Source: Arthonia radiata (taxonomy: Eukaryota > Ascomycota > Arthoniomycetes > Arthoniales > Arthoniaceae). Taken from it: a DNA stretch of 64,000 nt. The notes below the pieces were generated by a model. It was not told where the DNA came from. It worked only from the letters and a program-made list of their open reading frames with translations, and did no database searches. This document shows, one piece after another, positions 1 through 11,748 of the stretch. The DNA is taken from assembly GCA_002989075.1 (NCBI GenBank), contig PSQN01000012.1:930001-994000 (forward strand), given 5' to 3'. The position numbers and the translations under genes are program-made. Position 1 is the first letter of the stretch, and every line of letters begins with the position of its first letter.

Positions 1-1757
1 ATTAGGTAGTTTGTCTAAGTAAAAAAAGTGTTTGGTATACTGAAACCACTATTATTATATATATAGCTCTAAGATATAGTACTAATTAATATAGTATTTC
101 TATACATTATACTTTATACTAGTATATATTAATATATATTTAGAAGCTTTCTCTCTATAACTAAATATATAGAATTCTGTAGCTAAAAGACCTTCTTTAT
201 CTTCTATTATATAAGAAAAATACTTAATTTAAGTAATTAGCTAGTTTTTTATACTCTTATAAACCTCTATAAAATTAGAGTTATACTCTAGATTCTAACT
301 AAGTAATCTACCTTTATTAGTAGTATATCTCTAGAGTATATATCTAATACAATTCATTATAAGGATATATAGGAGATATTTTAAAATTCAAATATAACTT
401 AGTCTTAGTAGCCTTAGCCGCTCCTAAAATTTTAAGGATTACTGATCTATACTAGATATTTAGCTATAAATCCTTTATAAATCGCCTATAAAAGGGGTAT
501 AAATCCTATATAAATCCTATATGAAGATATGTATATACCTAAAGAGTATCTAAGCCTAACTTATAGTAATTTTAGTAGTTAGCCTAAATTTTGGTAGTAA
601 ATTACTAATATTTGTTTCTTTTAGCTTTAGTAAGGCTAATTTTTAACTATATTATATTAAAAAACTAGTAATATTACGCTCTAGAGCTAGGACTTCTAAT
701 TTAAATATACTTTTTAGAACTTTTTATATCTAGTACTTTCTATAAATAAAGTAATCATATAAGGTAAGTTTAACTAATAGCAACACGCCTACTAATAGTT
801 ACTATTCTCTATATTATCTACCTTAGTAAGGTCGAAAAAATAGATAACGTTATATTCTTACTATAGGTCTAATAAGTCTATTAATACCTTATTTATCTCT
901 ATTTACTGTATAGCTCTTACAAAGAAAGAATTAAGAGGTATTATACTAATTATAAAGAGTATATATATATAAGGTTTAAACTTCTATTTACTTACTTATA
1001 AGTATAGAAGTAATATATATTTATCTTTATATAATTATCTAAATTCTATACTTTTTAATCATACTATTAAGTATAAGTTTACTAAGTATATTACTCTTTA
1101 TTATTTAAATATTATTATATCTTTATCTTAGCGTATCTATTTTCTACAACCTTATTAGTATCTTTTAGTATCTATACTATGTCTTAATATCTTGAAATTA
1201 ATATCTATCTACTTATTGATATTAGTTAATTTATAGTAGCTTATAATTTCTTTAATTATTAAGTATCTTACTAGCTTATAGCCTAAGAGTCTATAAAAGA
1301 AGATATTTTATTACCTCTTTATAAAACTAGATTAAAATAAACCTTAGAATCTAATTTTTATTATTTATACTAGTTATAGAAAGAGTCTTATTATATAGTC
1401 TCTACCTCTCTTATATTATAGTAGTAATATTACTATTATAATTATACTACTAGACTATATAGATAGAAAGTAGAAGACTAAGATTAACTTACTAATATAG
1501 GCTAGATCTATCTTTCTTAATAAAAGTAACTTATATAATAAGAGCCTCTTTATTTAAATTTATAATAAGTACTATATATATATTCTTATATTACTAGAGC
1601 TTACTATTAGTATCTTTTATTAAACCTTAATTAATCTACTTTTTAAAGTACGTCTAGTTATACTTCTTATTAATAAGATCTATCTTATTAGCTAATAGAA
1701 AAAAAACTTTTATCTAAATTTTATCTAGCTCTAGTATCTATATTAATAGATTAGCTA
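1..1757. other. unclassified RIP-degraded DNA
   Basis: AT-rich sequence with no recognisable domain, terminal repeat or gene. It lies outside the presumed 3' end of the Gypsy-C fragment. I found no match to the other elements in this window. It may be an older, more decayed transposon or mutated host DNA. Confidence 0.5.
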
Positions 1758-1967
1758 TAGTATACCTATTATAGATAATATTAAAATAGACTTATTAAAT
1801 ATATAGAGGAATAATAGAATTCTAAAGCTATAAAATAACTATCTAGAAAGCTAGAACTACTATTTAAGTTAGTTAAAACTACTTACAAAGCCTTTATCTT
1901 TATCTAGGTAACTAGAAGATAGAGTTAATAGAAGATAAACTAAATAGTAGTTTAAGATAAAGAATTG
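1758..1967 (-). repeat. Gypsy-C 3' LTR, distal part (interrupted)
   Basis: This stretch continues at 9171-9248. Together the two pieces match 51737-52007 along nearly their full length, so they form one dispersed repeat of about 270-290 bp split by Gypsy-A copy 1. Read on the minus strand, the repeat directly follows a purine-rich tract at the end of the Gypsy-C internal region, which is where a 3' LTR should begin. The outer boundary near 1758 is soft because the two copies diverge there. A MITE or another short repeat is the alternative. Confidence 0.6.
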
Positions 1968-2417
1968 TGTTACGATCTTACTACATCGGGCTAGTACAAG
2001 GCTGAGCGCAGTTAGCCTTATTAAAGCATTATACAGTACACCCGACAACTCCGATATAGCGACGTCGGCGACGTCGCTATGTCGCAATAGGATTCCGACT
2101 ACGCGACAAAGGAACTATTAGGACCTTCGGACATAGAGAAATATACTTTTATACCTTAAATTATATAGCTAAACTAATAGCCGACCTTAAGATAGACTTT
2201 AGTCTATTAACTTAATATTTAAATACAAGTTTTTTAACTATATTTAAGTAACGTACTTTACTTTCTATCTACTTTAGTTAAGCTTCTCTTACTTTCTATA
2301 ATCTGTTTTGCCTCTCTTACCTTTTAGTCTTTAGTATACAAGATACCTACTACTAAGGTTAATAAGTATACAAAATAAGTAAGCCTTAGTTTAGTTTTCT
2401 TAGCGACCGACGTTATA
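1968..2417 (+). repeat. Gypsy-A copy 1, 5' LTR
   Basis: 450-bp direct repeat matching 8721-9170. It begins TGTTACG, and its far end corresponds to CGTTACA in the 3' copy, giving the usual TG...CA ends. It carries a GC-rich palindrome at 2056-2080. The internal region follows directly with ctttaataaac. Confidence 0.9.
2056..2080. promoter_or_regulatory. GC-rich palindrome in the Gypsy-A LTR
   Basis: Perfect inverted repeat of two 12-bp arms, ATAGCGACGTCG and CGACGTCGCTAT, around one G. It contains GACGTC twice, which is the core of bZIP (CRE/ATF-type) sites. Equivalent sites lie at 8809-8833, 40839-40863 and 47486-47510. It stands out as a CpG-dense island in very AT-rich DNA. A role as a promoter element or binding site is inference. 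Confidence 0.5.
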
Positions 2418-5400
2418 CTTTAATAAACTTGCTATAAAAGTAGAGAAAGTAGATTAATTATATTTACTACTTTAGTATTTAATAGCCGCGACGCTACAAA
2501 CAGGTTAGCTAATAGAATAGCTAGTATAAGTAAGATCTTGGACGTTAACACTAAAATAGAAAAAAGCTTTTTAAGTAAACGTTCTAAAGTTACTTTATTC
2601 TTAATATACCTAGCTATATACTTTAAAACTTATAAAGACTAGTTCTTAAACAACACTACTATAGTTTTATTTGCTACCTCTTATATAGATAAAGATACTT
2701 ATAAGTAGGTCGAGTACTATTTTAATAATTTCTTGTTTACTTCAATAAAGAGCAGGCGCAAGGATACTAACGAGTTCTTTGCTAGCTTCGCCTTCTTTTA
2801 AAAAAAACTCTAAGAGATTTTTAGTCAGACTAACGCTAAACGCGTCGCTATTAAAAAGCTTTGGAATCTAAAACAAATAGAACTAATAAGCAAGTATGCC
2901 GCTAAATTTATATAGTATGCTAATTAAATAAAATAGAACAAGAAATCCCTTATTAAGACCTTTTATAAAGGGCTTAAAGATTATATTAAGGAAATAATCT
3001 ATATTTATAGAGAGAAGTTTAATAATCTTAATAACTTTATACAACGAGCAAAGGAGATCGACGACAGTAACTTTAAAAGATAAATAAAGAAGAAGGGTAA
3101 CCCTACTAATAGATTCTATAGAGTAAAGAATTAAGCAAACTTATAATAAGACTAAGGCGATCTAATAGAGTTAGACTTTATAAAGCCTCAAGAGAAACTA
3201 AACAACTAAGAAAGACAATATAGAATAAAGAACAAGCTATACTTATATTGCAGAAAACTAGGGCATTAAGTTAAAGAATACCGTTCTAAAAAACAATAGT
3301 TTAACAGTACTAAACAAGACGAGCACAGTAATCGATTCTAAAAACTCTGCTCTCTGCGATAGTAGTTCAATATAACTATCTAAATACTAATAAACAACGG
3401 CCGTAACAAGACAATAAGCCTACTAGTAGCCTTCTCTAACCACTGGTATATAGACTTAACTAAGGGTCGTTCTGTTTAAGAATTAGAACTTCTACTCAAG
3501 ATTAATTAGAACTAGTATAAGTATGTTACCAGACTAACTAAGAAACAGAAAAACATTTATTAGAATGTCTTCTGCGACCAAAAGAATACTTATTAACACT
3601 ACTAGCTAAACTTATTCGATTTATATAAAAACTGGGATACCGACAGTAAGTTATAGAAAGAGACTAAAGAACAACAAATAAAACAGAGACAACAGAATCT
3701 ACAGAACTAAAACAATATTAACCGTACTATTCTAAGGTAGTAGATATAAGATATCGTTACAATATATAAGACACTATTTTAAACCGCGTACTATAATAAC
3801 AATTATACAATTCATAAATCCGATAAATTAGGATTAAAATGGTAGCCAAAGAAACTAACATCTCTAAAACAAGATTCGATACAAGAACTAGGCCTCATTC
3901 AAGGACAATCTAAGTTACCTTATTTAAAAACTTAAGAAAAATTTAAGGAAGAATAGACTATAGAAGCTAAGCAAGATAGCAGCTACAATATATTATAGGT
4001 AAGATAATAACTTAAAGACAAAAATATAGATTCTAATAGTACGGAATTCTCGCTCGAAGACAATACTTACTAGAAAGAATAAACTCTAATCCGTTAAGAA
4101 TGAATAATATAGAGACTAATTAGTTAGCCTTTTATAATAAGAAGTTAAGCGCTAATAGAGATATTAATAATATTCTAAAATATATTTACTTACACTTATA
4201 ATAACTAGTAAACTACCTTATTAGAAGTTTAAAATTATATAGTTAGTACTAATATCTTTAACTAACAATATACAATCTATAAACACAACAAGTTTTAACT
4301 AGCAATAGTTATATAATTAAAGTAGAGATTGTAAATAATAAACTAAACGTTATAATAAGAGTAGTACTAAAACACTCTATATAGAAATTCTTATAGTAAA
4401 TTAACTAACAATAGATTTTAGTATTAAAGATACTTTAAAACGTACATAATTAATAGAAAAAAGACTAAACTAACTACTTTGAGGGTAGTAATATCGGCCC
4501 GTCTAACGGTTAAACCCTTTAAAAGTTTAGCTTTATATAAGTTTAGCTGTCTATAAAATATATCTATACACTTAAGTAACAATAAACTATAGAAACATTA
4601 AAATTATAGTTAATTTAGACGTAATAGGCAACTTTATCTTAATACGCTACGTCGAAGAGTACTAAATATAAATATAAAAGAAAAAATTACCCTATATACT
4701 ATCTAAATTTTAAGGAGTAAAGAGAAGAGTCGACTACAAGACTTTATTAATAAATATAACTATTAAAAACTATTAAAAAGAAATTACTTATAATATCGTA
4801 AATATTAATTAGTACTACGCTATACTGAATATACCTTAGTTACAACAATATAACTTAAAAGTAGATTAAAGAACTAAGAAACTCCTCTTTACTAGGTACA
4901 AGCACTTTAGATAAGAGTCGTTCTACGGAATAAATACCCTACAAGCTATTTTTAGTAGTAAAAATAAGAAGCGCGATAAAGAACTTATACAGGTTAGTAC
5001 TACTATACTTTAATACTTAAATATTTTATAAGAGAAGTCTAACGTAGTATCTTATCTATAGCTAACTATATATAGATATAAATAAGAGACAACTATACGT
5101 TAATAATTCTATACAACGATAAGGACTTAGTTAATCGCTAAAATACCTAAGAAATATAATTAATTCCAATATTTATTTAAGAAAGCTAAGCGGAACTTAG
5201 CTCTCTTAAGATATAAACTATAGAATTATATAATATCTTTATAGAAAAGCAAAACGCTAATATTTAGATTAATATACTCTCTATTAGAAGCAGAAAATTA
5301 AGCGCTCTGCGACTATTTCAACAAAAACCTTAAGAAAGGCTTTATTCAAAAATTAATATTACTAGCCGAATACCTAATACTCTTTATACTAAAGAAGAAT

Positions 5401-8400
5401 AGTAAACTATAACTTTACGTAAACTATAGACAATTAAATAAAATAACTATTAAAAACCGGTATTCTTTACTATATATCGACAAAATAACAGATTAATTGT
5501 ATAACGCGTAATAGTTTACTAAGTTTAACCTATAAGAAGTCTATAACTTAATTTATATAAAAAAGGGTAAAGAATAGAAAACAGCCTTCTATACAAGATA
5601 TAGACTTTTTAAGTATTGTATTATATTCTTTAAGCTAATAAACGTACTAGTATTATTTTAGAAACTAATTAACAATACATTTAGTAATTATCTAAATATA
5701 TTTATAACTGCTTATCTAAACGATATCCTAGTATATAGCCGTATATTAGAAAAACATAAGAAATATATTAAAAAGGTATTAAAAAGATTGGTGCGTACTA
5801 ATTTACAAATTAATATTAAGAAAACCTAGTTTTATTAACAATCCGTCGAATTTCTTAGATTTACAATTACCGAGTACAGTCTTTAAATAGAAGATTCAAA
5901 GATTTAATTTATTTTAACTTAGTCTATATTAAAGAATATAAAATAACTACAACAGTTTTTTAGTTTTATTAACTACTACAGACGATAGATATTTAACTTT
6001 AGCCGAATTATAGTACCGTTGTCTTAATAAATAAAATAATTAATAAGATTCTTTTAGACGTAAAAAGAATAATTAGTATTTAAAGAGCTTAAAAAAGCTT
6101 TTAAGATTAAACCGGTATTAGCAATATTTAACTCTAATTTACCAATTATTATAGAAATAGATGCGTTAGACTATATAATTAGAGTATATATAAGTTAAAA
6201 TAATAAGAAAGGAAAGCTTAAACTAGTAGCTTTTTACTCAAAAAAAATATTACTTATAAAACAGAACTACAATATTTATAATAAAAAGCTTTTAGCTATT
6301 ATAGCAGTATTTAAAATATAGCGAGCTTACCTAAAGGAAGCAAACTATATAATTATAGTATATATAAACTATAAGAATCTAGCTTACTTTATAACAATAA
6401 AAAAACTTAACTATAAATAAGTTAAATAGTTAGAGACTATAGCTCTATACAACTTTATTATTACCTACAAGAAAGGTTCTAAGAACAATAGAGTAGACGC
6501 TCTAAGCTAACGTTTAAATTACCTTAATAACAAGAAACACGTCGAATACGTAATATTTCGAGAATACAATAATAAAATTAGATACAATTAATTAACTATA
6601 ATAACTAAGTTTGTTATCGAACTAAACAGCCAAATCCTAAACATTTTAAATAACTCTGAGACTTACTAGGAAAACAAGAAACAATATTTAGAACTAAACA
6701 AGAACAATAAGAGCTATTACAAATTTTAAGGCAAAATCTACGTTCCGAGGAATTTAATCTAATATATTATTAGTAACTTTTACAATAACCTAACAAAAGA
6801 ATATAAAGATATCGATAACACTATCAAGAAGATTATTAAAACCTACTATATCTTGAGAATCTAACACTATGTCGAAAGTTATATCTAAGAATACAATATA
6901 TACGCAAAAACTAAGTATCTAAGATATTTATTATATAGCGAACTATAGCTACTAGAAATACCCGAGAGACTATAGTATATAGTCTTACTAGACTTTATTA
7001 CTAAATTACTAATTTCTAGGAATTTACTTATAAAAGTAGCTTACAACGCTATTCTAGTTATATACAATAAACTAACAAAATATACATACTTTGTATTTTA
7101 CAAGGAAGCTAATAATTTAGAATAATTAATATATATATTCCTTCGAATTATTTTAGCTAACTATAGTTAATTATAAAGAATTATCTTAGACAGAGACTAA
7201 AAATTTGTCTTACAATTTTAAATATCTCTAATACAATAATTAAAAACGAAATAGAAAATATTTATCTTATTCTACCTACAAACTAATAGGTAAATAAAAA
7301 GAATAAATTAAATATTAGAATAGTATCTCTAAGTATATATTAACTACTAGTAAAACGACTAAGTATAGTTACTACTAGTTGCGCAAGCCGCGTATAATAA
7401 TACGAAAAACGATATAATAAAGATAACTCTGTTTTATACCTTATACAGCTACTACCCTCTTTAAGGTAGATAATTATAGAATACTACTAAAAACGAAATA
7501 ACTACGTAAATAGCTATAAACATAAAAACCCTGCATTAGTAGTTAAAATCTAACAGTAAGTTTATTAACAAACGAACTAGAAGGTAGTATAATAAGTTAA
7601 AAATAACCCTAAATTTAAGCATAAAAGAGAGAAAGAGAGCTTACTTGCTTATAAAAAACTTAAAAACTATTAAACTAAGTAAGAAACTTAACTATACTAA
7701 GACAAACTATTTAAAATCTTACAGTAATTAAGATTTATAACGTTTAAACTTAAACTCTTAAAAATAATAAGAATATATTCTATATTTTATGTAGCGCTAT
7801 TAAAGCTAGCTTACTTCTAAGAAGTAAAACGACTTAACTTAAAAATCCTTTTTAATAACTAAGAATCTAAGTATAAGGTTAAAATAATTTAAGTTTATAA
7901 ACAATACCGAGGCAAACAACAGTATCTTATAAAATAGAAAGAATACTCCAAACATAAGAATTAATAGAAACTAAAATAAAATCTAACTAACTATCAAGAT
8001 ACTATTTAACGATATTAGAACTAAAATATTAATTAGTTGTAGTAGTACTAATACTCTAATCTACTACTTAATGCGCTCTACTAGTATCTAAGTTACTTAT
8101 AAATAAACTAGCCTACTATATTAGTAGTCTACTACCTAACTCTAAGTATAGATTATTACAAAAATCTATACTTAAGCTACTTAGTACCTCTATAATATTA
8201 CTACTAAATATAGCCGTTAGCTATTCTTCCTCGAACAATATATTATTTTAATCTATTTTATTCTATACCTAAATATATAACCTTTTAAGCTTCTTCTTCG
8301 AATTTATAACCGCCGCTTTAATAGCTTCGCGCTACCTTTTCGTTGTACAAACGATATTCTTCTCTTCTACTAAACGCTTACGTTGCCCCTAAAGGGTATC

Positions 8401-8720
8401 CGACACCTATAAGTACTGAGAACGGATACTCCGAGCTAAATAAGTTAGAACTAACTAAATAAACGTTAGATTAGAAAAAACTAACTATTCTTTAACAACG
8501 AGCAAACGTTGTACGACTTCTTGTTGCAAATATATATAAAGCACGATGCTTTTCTAGACTTCAGCAAGAACGGCGTTAATCTCGAGCGCTTTATTAGCAT
8601 TGGAAGCCTTCTTAACTTTAAGTATAATAACTTACAGAACTAGATCTATTACAGAGCAACAACAAGATTTTAATGTCTCTAGGGCCGTCGAGAACGATTA
8701 GCCTTAAAGAGAGGATCTTA

Positions 8721-9170
8721 TATTACGATCTTACTATATCGGGCTAGTATAAGGCTAAGCGCAGCTAGCCTTATTAAAGTATTATACAGTATACTCGACA
8801 ACTTCAATATAGCGACGTCGGCGACGTCGCTATATCGCAATAGAATTCTAACTATACGACAAAAAAACCATTAAAACCGTCGGATATAAAGAAATATATC
8901 TTTATACCTTAAACTATATAGCTAAACTAATAGTTAACCTTAGAATAAACTTTAGTTTATTAACTTAATATTTAAATATAAGTTTCTTAACTATATTTAA
9001 ATAACGTACTTTATCTTCTATCTACTTTAATTAAGCCTCTCTTATCTTCTATAATTTATTTTGTCTCTCCTATCTTTTAGTCTCTAGTACACAAGATACC
9101 TACTATTAAGGTTAATAAGTACACAAGGTAAGTAAGCCTTAGTTCGGTTCTCCCAGCGACCGACGTTACA
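8721..9170 (+). repeat. Gypsy-A copy 1, 3' LTR
   Basis: 450-bp partner of 1968-2417. It starts TATTACGATC and ends GACGTTACA. It includes the same palindrome at 8809-8833. The following AATAG is the right-hand candidate target duplication, after which the interrupted Gypsy-C LTR resumes. Confidence 0.9.
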
Positions 9171-9248
9171 AATAGTCTTTCTAATATAGTAGATATATTA
9201 ATAGCTTCTAAATATAGTAATTAGATAATTTAAGCTAATTTTATAATA
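9171..9248 (-). repeat. Gypsy-C 3' LTR, proximal part
   Basis: Continuation of 1758-1967 after Gypsy-A copy 1. It matches about 51930-52007. On the minus strand it is the start of the LTR (TATTATAAAATT; the usual TG start would be changed by RIP), and it abuts the purine tract at 9249-9266. Confidence 0.6.
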
Positions 9249-9266
9249 CTAATCCTCTCTCTATTT
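9249..9266 (-). other. probable polypurine tract of Gypsy-C
   Basis: On the minus strand this reads as an AG-rich run (AGAGAGAGGATTAG at its end) directly against the LTR start. That is the expected position and composition for the plus-strand primer of an LTR retrotransposon. It is the main reason for calling the adjoining repeat an LTR. Confidence 0.55.
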
Positions 9267-11216
9267 AGCTAGTTGTTCTTAATTAGTAAAATAATAGAGG
9301 GTTTTAACTATATTAGTTAGAATTTATATAGATAGTATTTATAAAAGCTTTCCAGTAAGTCTTAGATATATTTAAAGTCTTTAATTAGATACTATTAGTA
9401 GTTTTTATTATACTTATACTATTTTATCTAAGCTTAAATTTGCTTTTAATATTTTTATATATTAATAATATCTTTAAATACCTATTTGTTATTATTGTTT
9501 ATTATAATTAGCTCTAGTTTAAGGTGTTTTAGCCTTCTAAAGGTTAGTTAGAGTCTTTTAATAGTATTAATAAGTTAAAGGTTTAATAAATTTTTACAAA
9601 TTCTAGTAGATTAAGATTGTAGGTATTTTTTATTAATAAATAATCTTATATAGTCTAATATACTTATAATTAAGCTTCTTTAATAGTTAATTAGTCTTTA
9701 TATTTTTAGTTAATAACTAAACTTTACTACTAAATTTAAATATAGTATTAGACTACTATTTATTAGCTTACTTTATTATTTTTAGTTATATCTATTTTAT
9801 ACTTACTTTATCTTAAGTCTAAAGTTCTTTTAATTTACTTACTACTAGATCTATTTTATCTTTTTATATTCTATTATATACTAATTAGTCTTAGTTAATA
9901 ACTTTAATAATAAATTTAAAGCTTATTTTAGGTTTATATTTATATATTATTCTATATAGTAATATTTTAGTTATTTTAAAGACTATAGTATTAGTAGCTA
10001 GCTCTACTACTAAAAGTATATTATATTAGTTATTTTAAAATTAATTAATAAATATGTTTAGATATACTTCTATATTTTAGTAAAAGACTTTAGATTATCT
10101 ATTAGTTTAAAAGTAATATACTATTAATAGTTTAGTATTTACTTTAAGCTACTTTATTAAGTACTTTTAAACTATACTTATAAAATAAAAGTCTTAGTTA
10201 AATATTAATAATTTTAGAAGCTTTTACTTATACTATATATTTTAATATATTAGATTTACTATTAACTTTATATCTATATTATTTAGACTAAACTTATAAA
10301 GAAAAAAGATTTTTAGCTTAATAAGTCTATTAATTAAAACTAAAATAGTATTGTCTTTATTTAGTCTTAACTTTAGAAAGTTAGTAATAAAGTTTATAGT
10401 ATAGTTAAAATTAGACCTTTTTAAAGCTAGCAATAGTTAAAATAGTCTAATAGATTTTTTATTTTAAAGCTTTACTCTATAATAAATATAATAATTATTA
10501 ATAAACTACTTAATTTTCTAAGATAGTTATAAAAACTAGTAGTATTAAGCTAGCTACTAGATTATATTACTAGTTTCTAAATAATTTATCTTTATAAAGA
10601 AGTATACTTTATTGATTACTTTAGTAATATAAAAGCTAGAGACTATAAAATACTTATATACTAGTAGTAAACTATTTTAATTAAAATAAAGAGAAAAATA
10701 GTATTCTTCTATATTCTTTTTAATTAACTTTTTTTAAATACTTTACTAGAGTATAATAAATTTAATTAAAAGACTTATTTTTTAGATTTAGATTTTTAAT
10801 TAATTCTTTAAAGAGTTAGAGTAGCTCTATTTTATACTCTATTTTAATTAAGTAAACTTAATAGTTTTACTAAACTTTAAAGAAGAGTTTACTAGTTAGT
10901 AATAAGATTTAAAATATATTAGAGTCTTTTTTTACTCTTAATTTTAGAGCTCTTTATATTAGAGTATCTACTTTTTTATTTATAACTTCTTATTAGTATA
11001 TAATCTTAAAGTTAAATATTAATAAAAATTCTATTTACTAAGCTTATTATTAAGTTAGTTACTTTATAAATATAAAGTATTTTAATACTTAGTAGTCTAT
11101 AAGAATCTATATTAGCTTATTAGTTAGTATTAATTATAGTTTTAGCTAAAATGTTTTAATAATTATTAGTAGCTTCTTATTATAAATTATATAGTTTACT
11201 TTTATAAAGTTAAAGC
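9249..11216 (-). mobile_element. Gypsy-C fragment, Ty3/Gypsy fossil
   Basis: Minus-strand remnant of a third Ty3/Gypsy family, read from high to low coordinates. RNase H motifs lie at about 10,860-11,215 (for example NYIIYNKKLL and a DTLI-type end motif). Integrase core motifs follow at about 10,242-10,433 (a phrase like ILVLINRLIK matches the family's ILVVVDRLTK). A GQ-containing integrase C-terminus or chromodomain-like region follows towards 9,260-9,550. The last bases before the LTR, 9249-9266, form a polypurine tract on the element strand. Gag, protease and RT are missing because the fragment stops at a junction near 11,216. It is heavily decayed, more so than Copia-A or Gypsy-A copy 2. 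Confidence 0.75.
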
Positions 11217-11240
11217 TAAATAACTAATATACTATAGGTT
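11217..11240 (+). repeat. short piece of Gypsy-A left of the Copia
   Basis: These roughly 24 bases align, allowing C-to-T changes and one gap, with Gypsy-A just upstream of the part that resumes at 16655. The first Copia therefore probably split a Gypsy-A fragment very near that fragment's left edge. The match is short, so this is tentative. Confidence 0.35.
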
Positions 11241-11748
11241 TGTTAGAAATTAACCAACTAGCTGGTTAGCCGGAACCCCTAGAGGCCCGGAGTATCGGAC
11301 AGTTTCTACCAGCTGTCTCGGTCTAAAATAAAACAAGCCTTTTACCTAAAGGGTCGGGCCTAGTAGCCCGAGTTTAGAACAAAAAGAAGTATTGTACAAT
11401 CTATCCTAAATAGCTGACCTATAGTCTAAAACAACACAGAATAGACTTAAAGACTAATAGTTTTAAATAGATAGAATTATTATTTTATATAGTAAGTTAT
11501 AGGTTATCTAGCTCCTATTAAAAGAATAGATATCTAGTAAGTTCTATATAGACCGCTAAACTTAGATATATAAGCTAGAATCCCTCTAAAGAATTCTAGC
11601 TAACAAGACAAACAATATAATAACAGCTTTACCTTGCTACTAAGTATTGTACCTGTATTAAGCTTAAGTATTGTACCAGTCTTAAGCTAGTCTCGTCTTC
11701 TTACTCTTTATAGTAGTATTCTTCTTCTTCTCTGTATCTTTTTTAACA
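11241..11748 (+). repeat. Copia-A copy 1, 5' LTR
   Basis: 508-bp LTR beginning TGTTAGAAATTAACC and ending TTTTTTAACA, matched by 16148-16654. Near its start is an imperfect palindrome, AACCAACTAGCTGGTT. The following bases GGTTATAAGCCCGG are in primer-binding-site position and resemble an initiator-Met tRNA type site; that identity is tentative. Confidence 0.92.

Larger units (their letters stand above)
1968..9170 (+). mobile_element. Gypsy-A copy 1, Ty3/Gypsy chromovirus fossil
   Basis: Full-length but broken LTR retrotransposon of about 7.2 kb with two 450-bp LTRs. Internal parts run in chromovirus order. A gag region ends in a CCHC zinc-knuckle remnant near 3243-3290. An aspartic protease remnant lies near 4607-4640. 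The RT core spans about 5335-5860 and RNase H about 6100-6560. Integrase lies at about 6700-7600, with a C-terminal chromodomain near 7860-8010. It inserted into the Gypsy-C LTR: flanks of AATTG on the left and AATAG on the right fit a 5-bp target duplication with one later change, and 51737-52007 serves as an unoccupied comparison. It is inactivated by a large number of RIP changes. RIP makes an age from LTR divergence unreliable. Confidence 0.9.

Noticed and set aside
1758-2007. dispersed repeat as a MITE with terminal inverted repeats
   Set aside because: The ends show only vague AT-rich similarity in inverted orientation, and the adjoining polypurine tract fits an LTR better.
2056-2080. 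palindrome as a transcription terminator
   Set aside because: Intrinsic hairpin terminators are bacterial; in a fungal LTR this is better viewed as a possible protein-binding site.
1869-2087. 72-codon minus-strand open frame
   Set aside because: It spans the Gypsy-C LTR and the Gypsy-A 5' LTR boundary, so it is a chance frame across an insertion point.
10242-10433. 63-codon minus-strand open frame as a possible small gene
   Set aside because: It is the surviving stretch of the Gypsy-C integrase core, not an independent gene.
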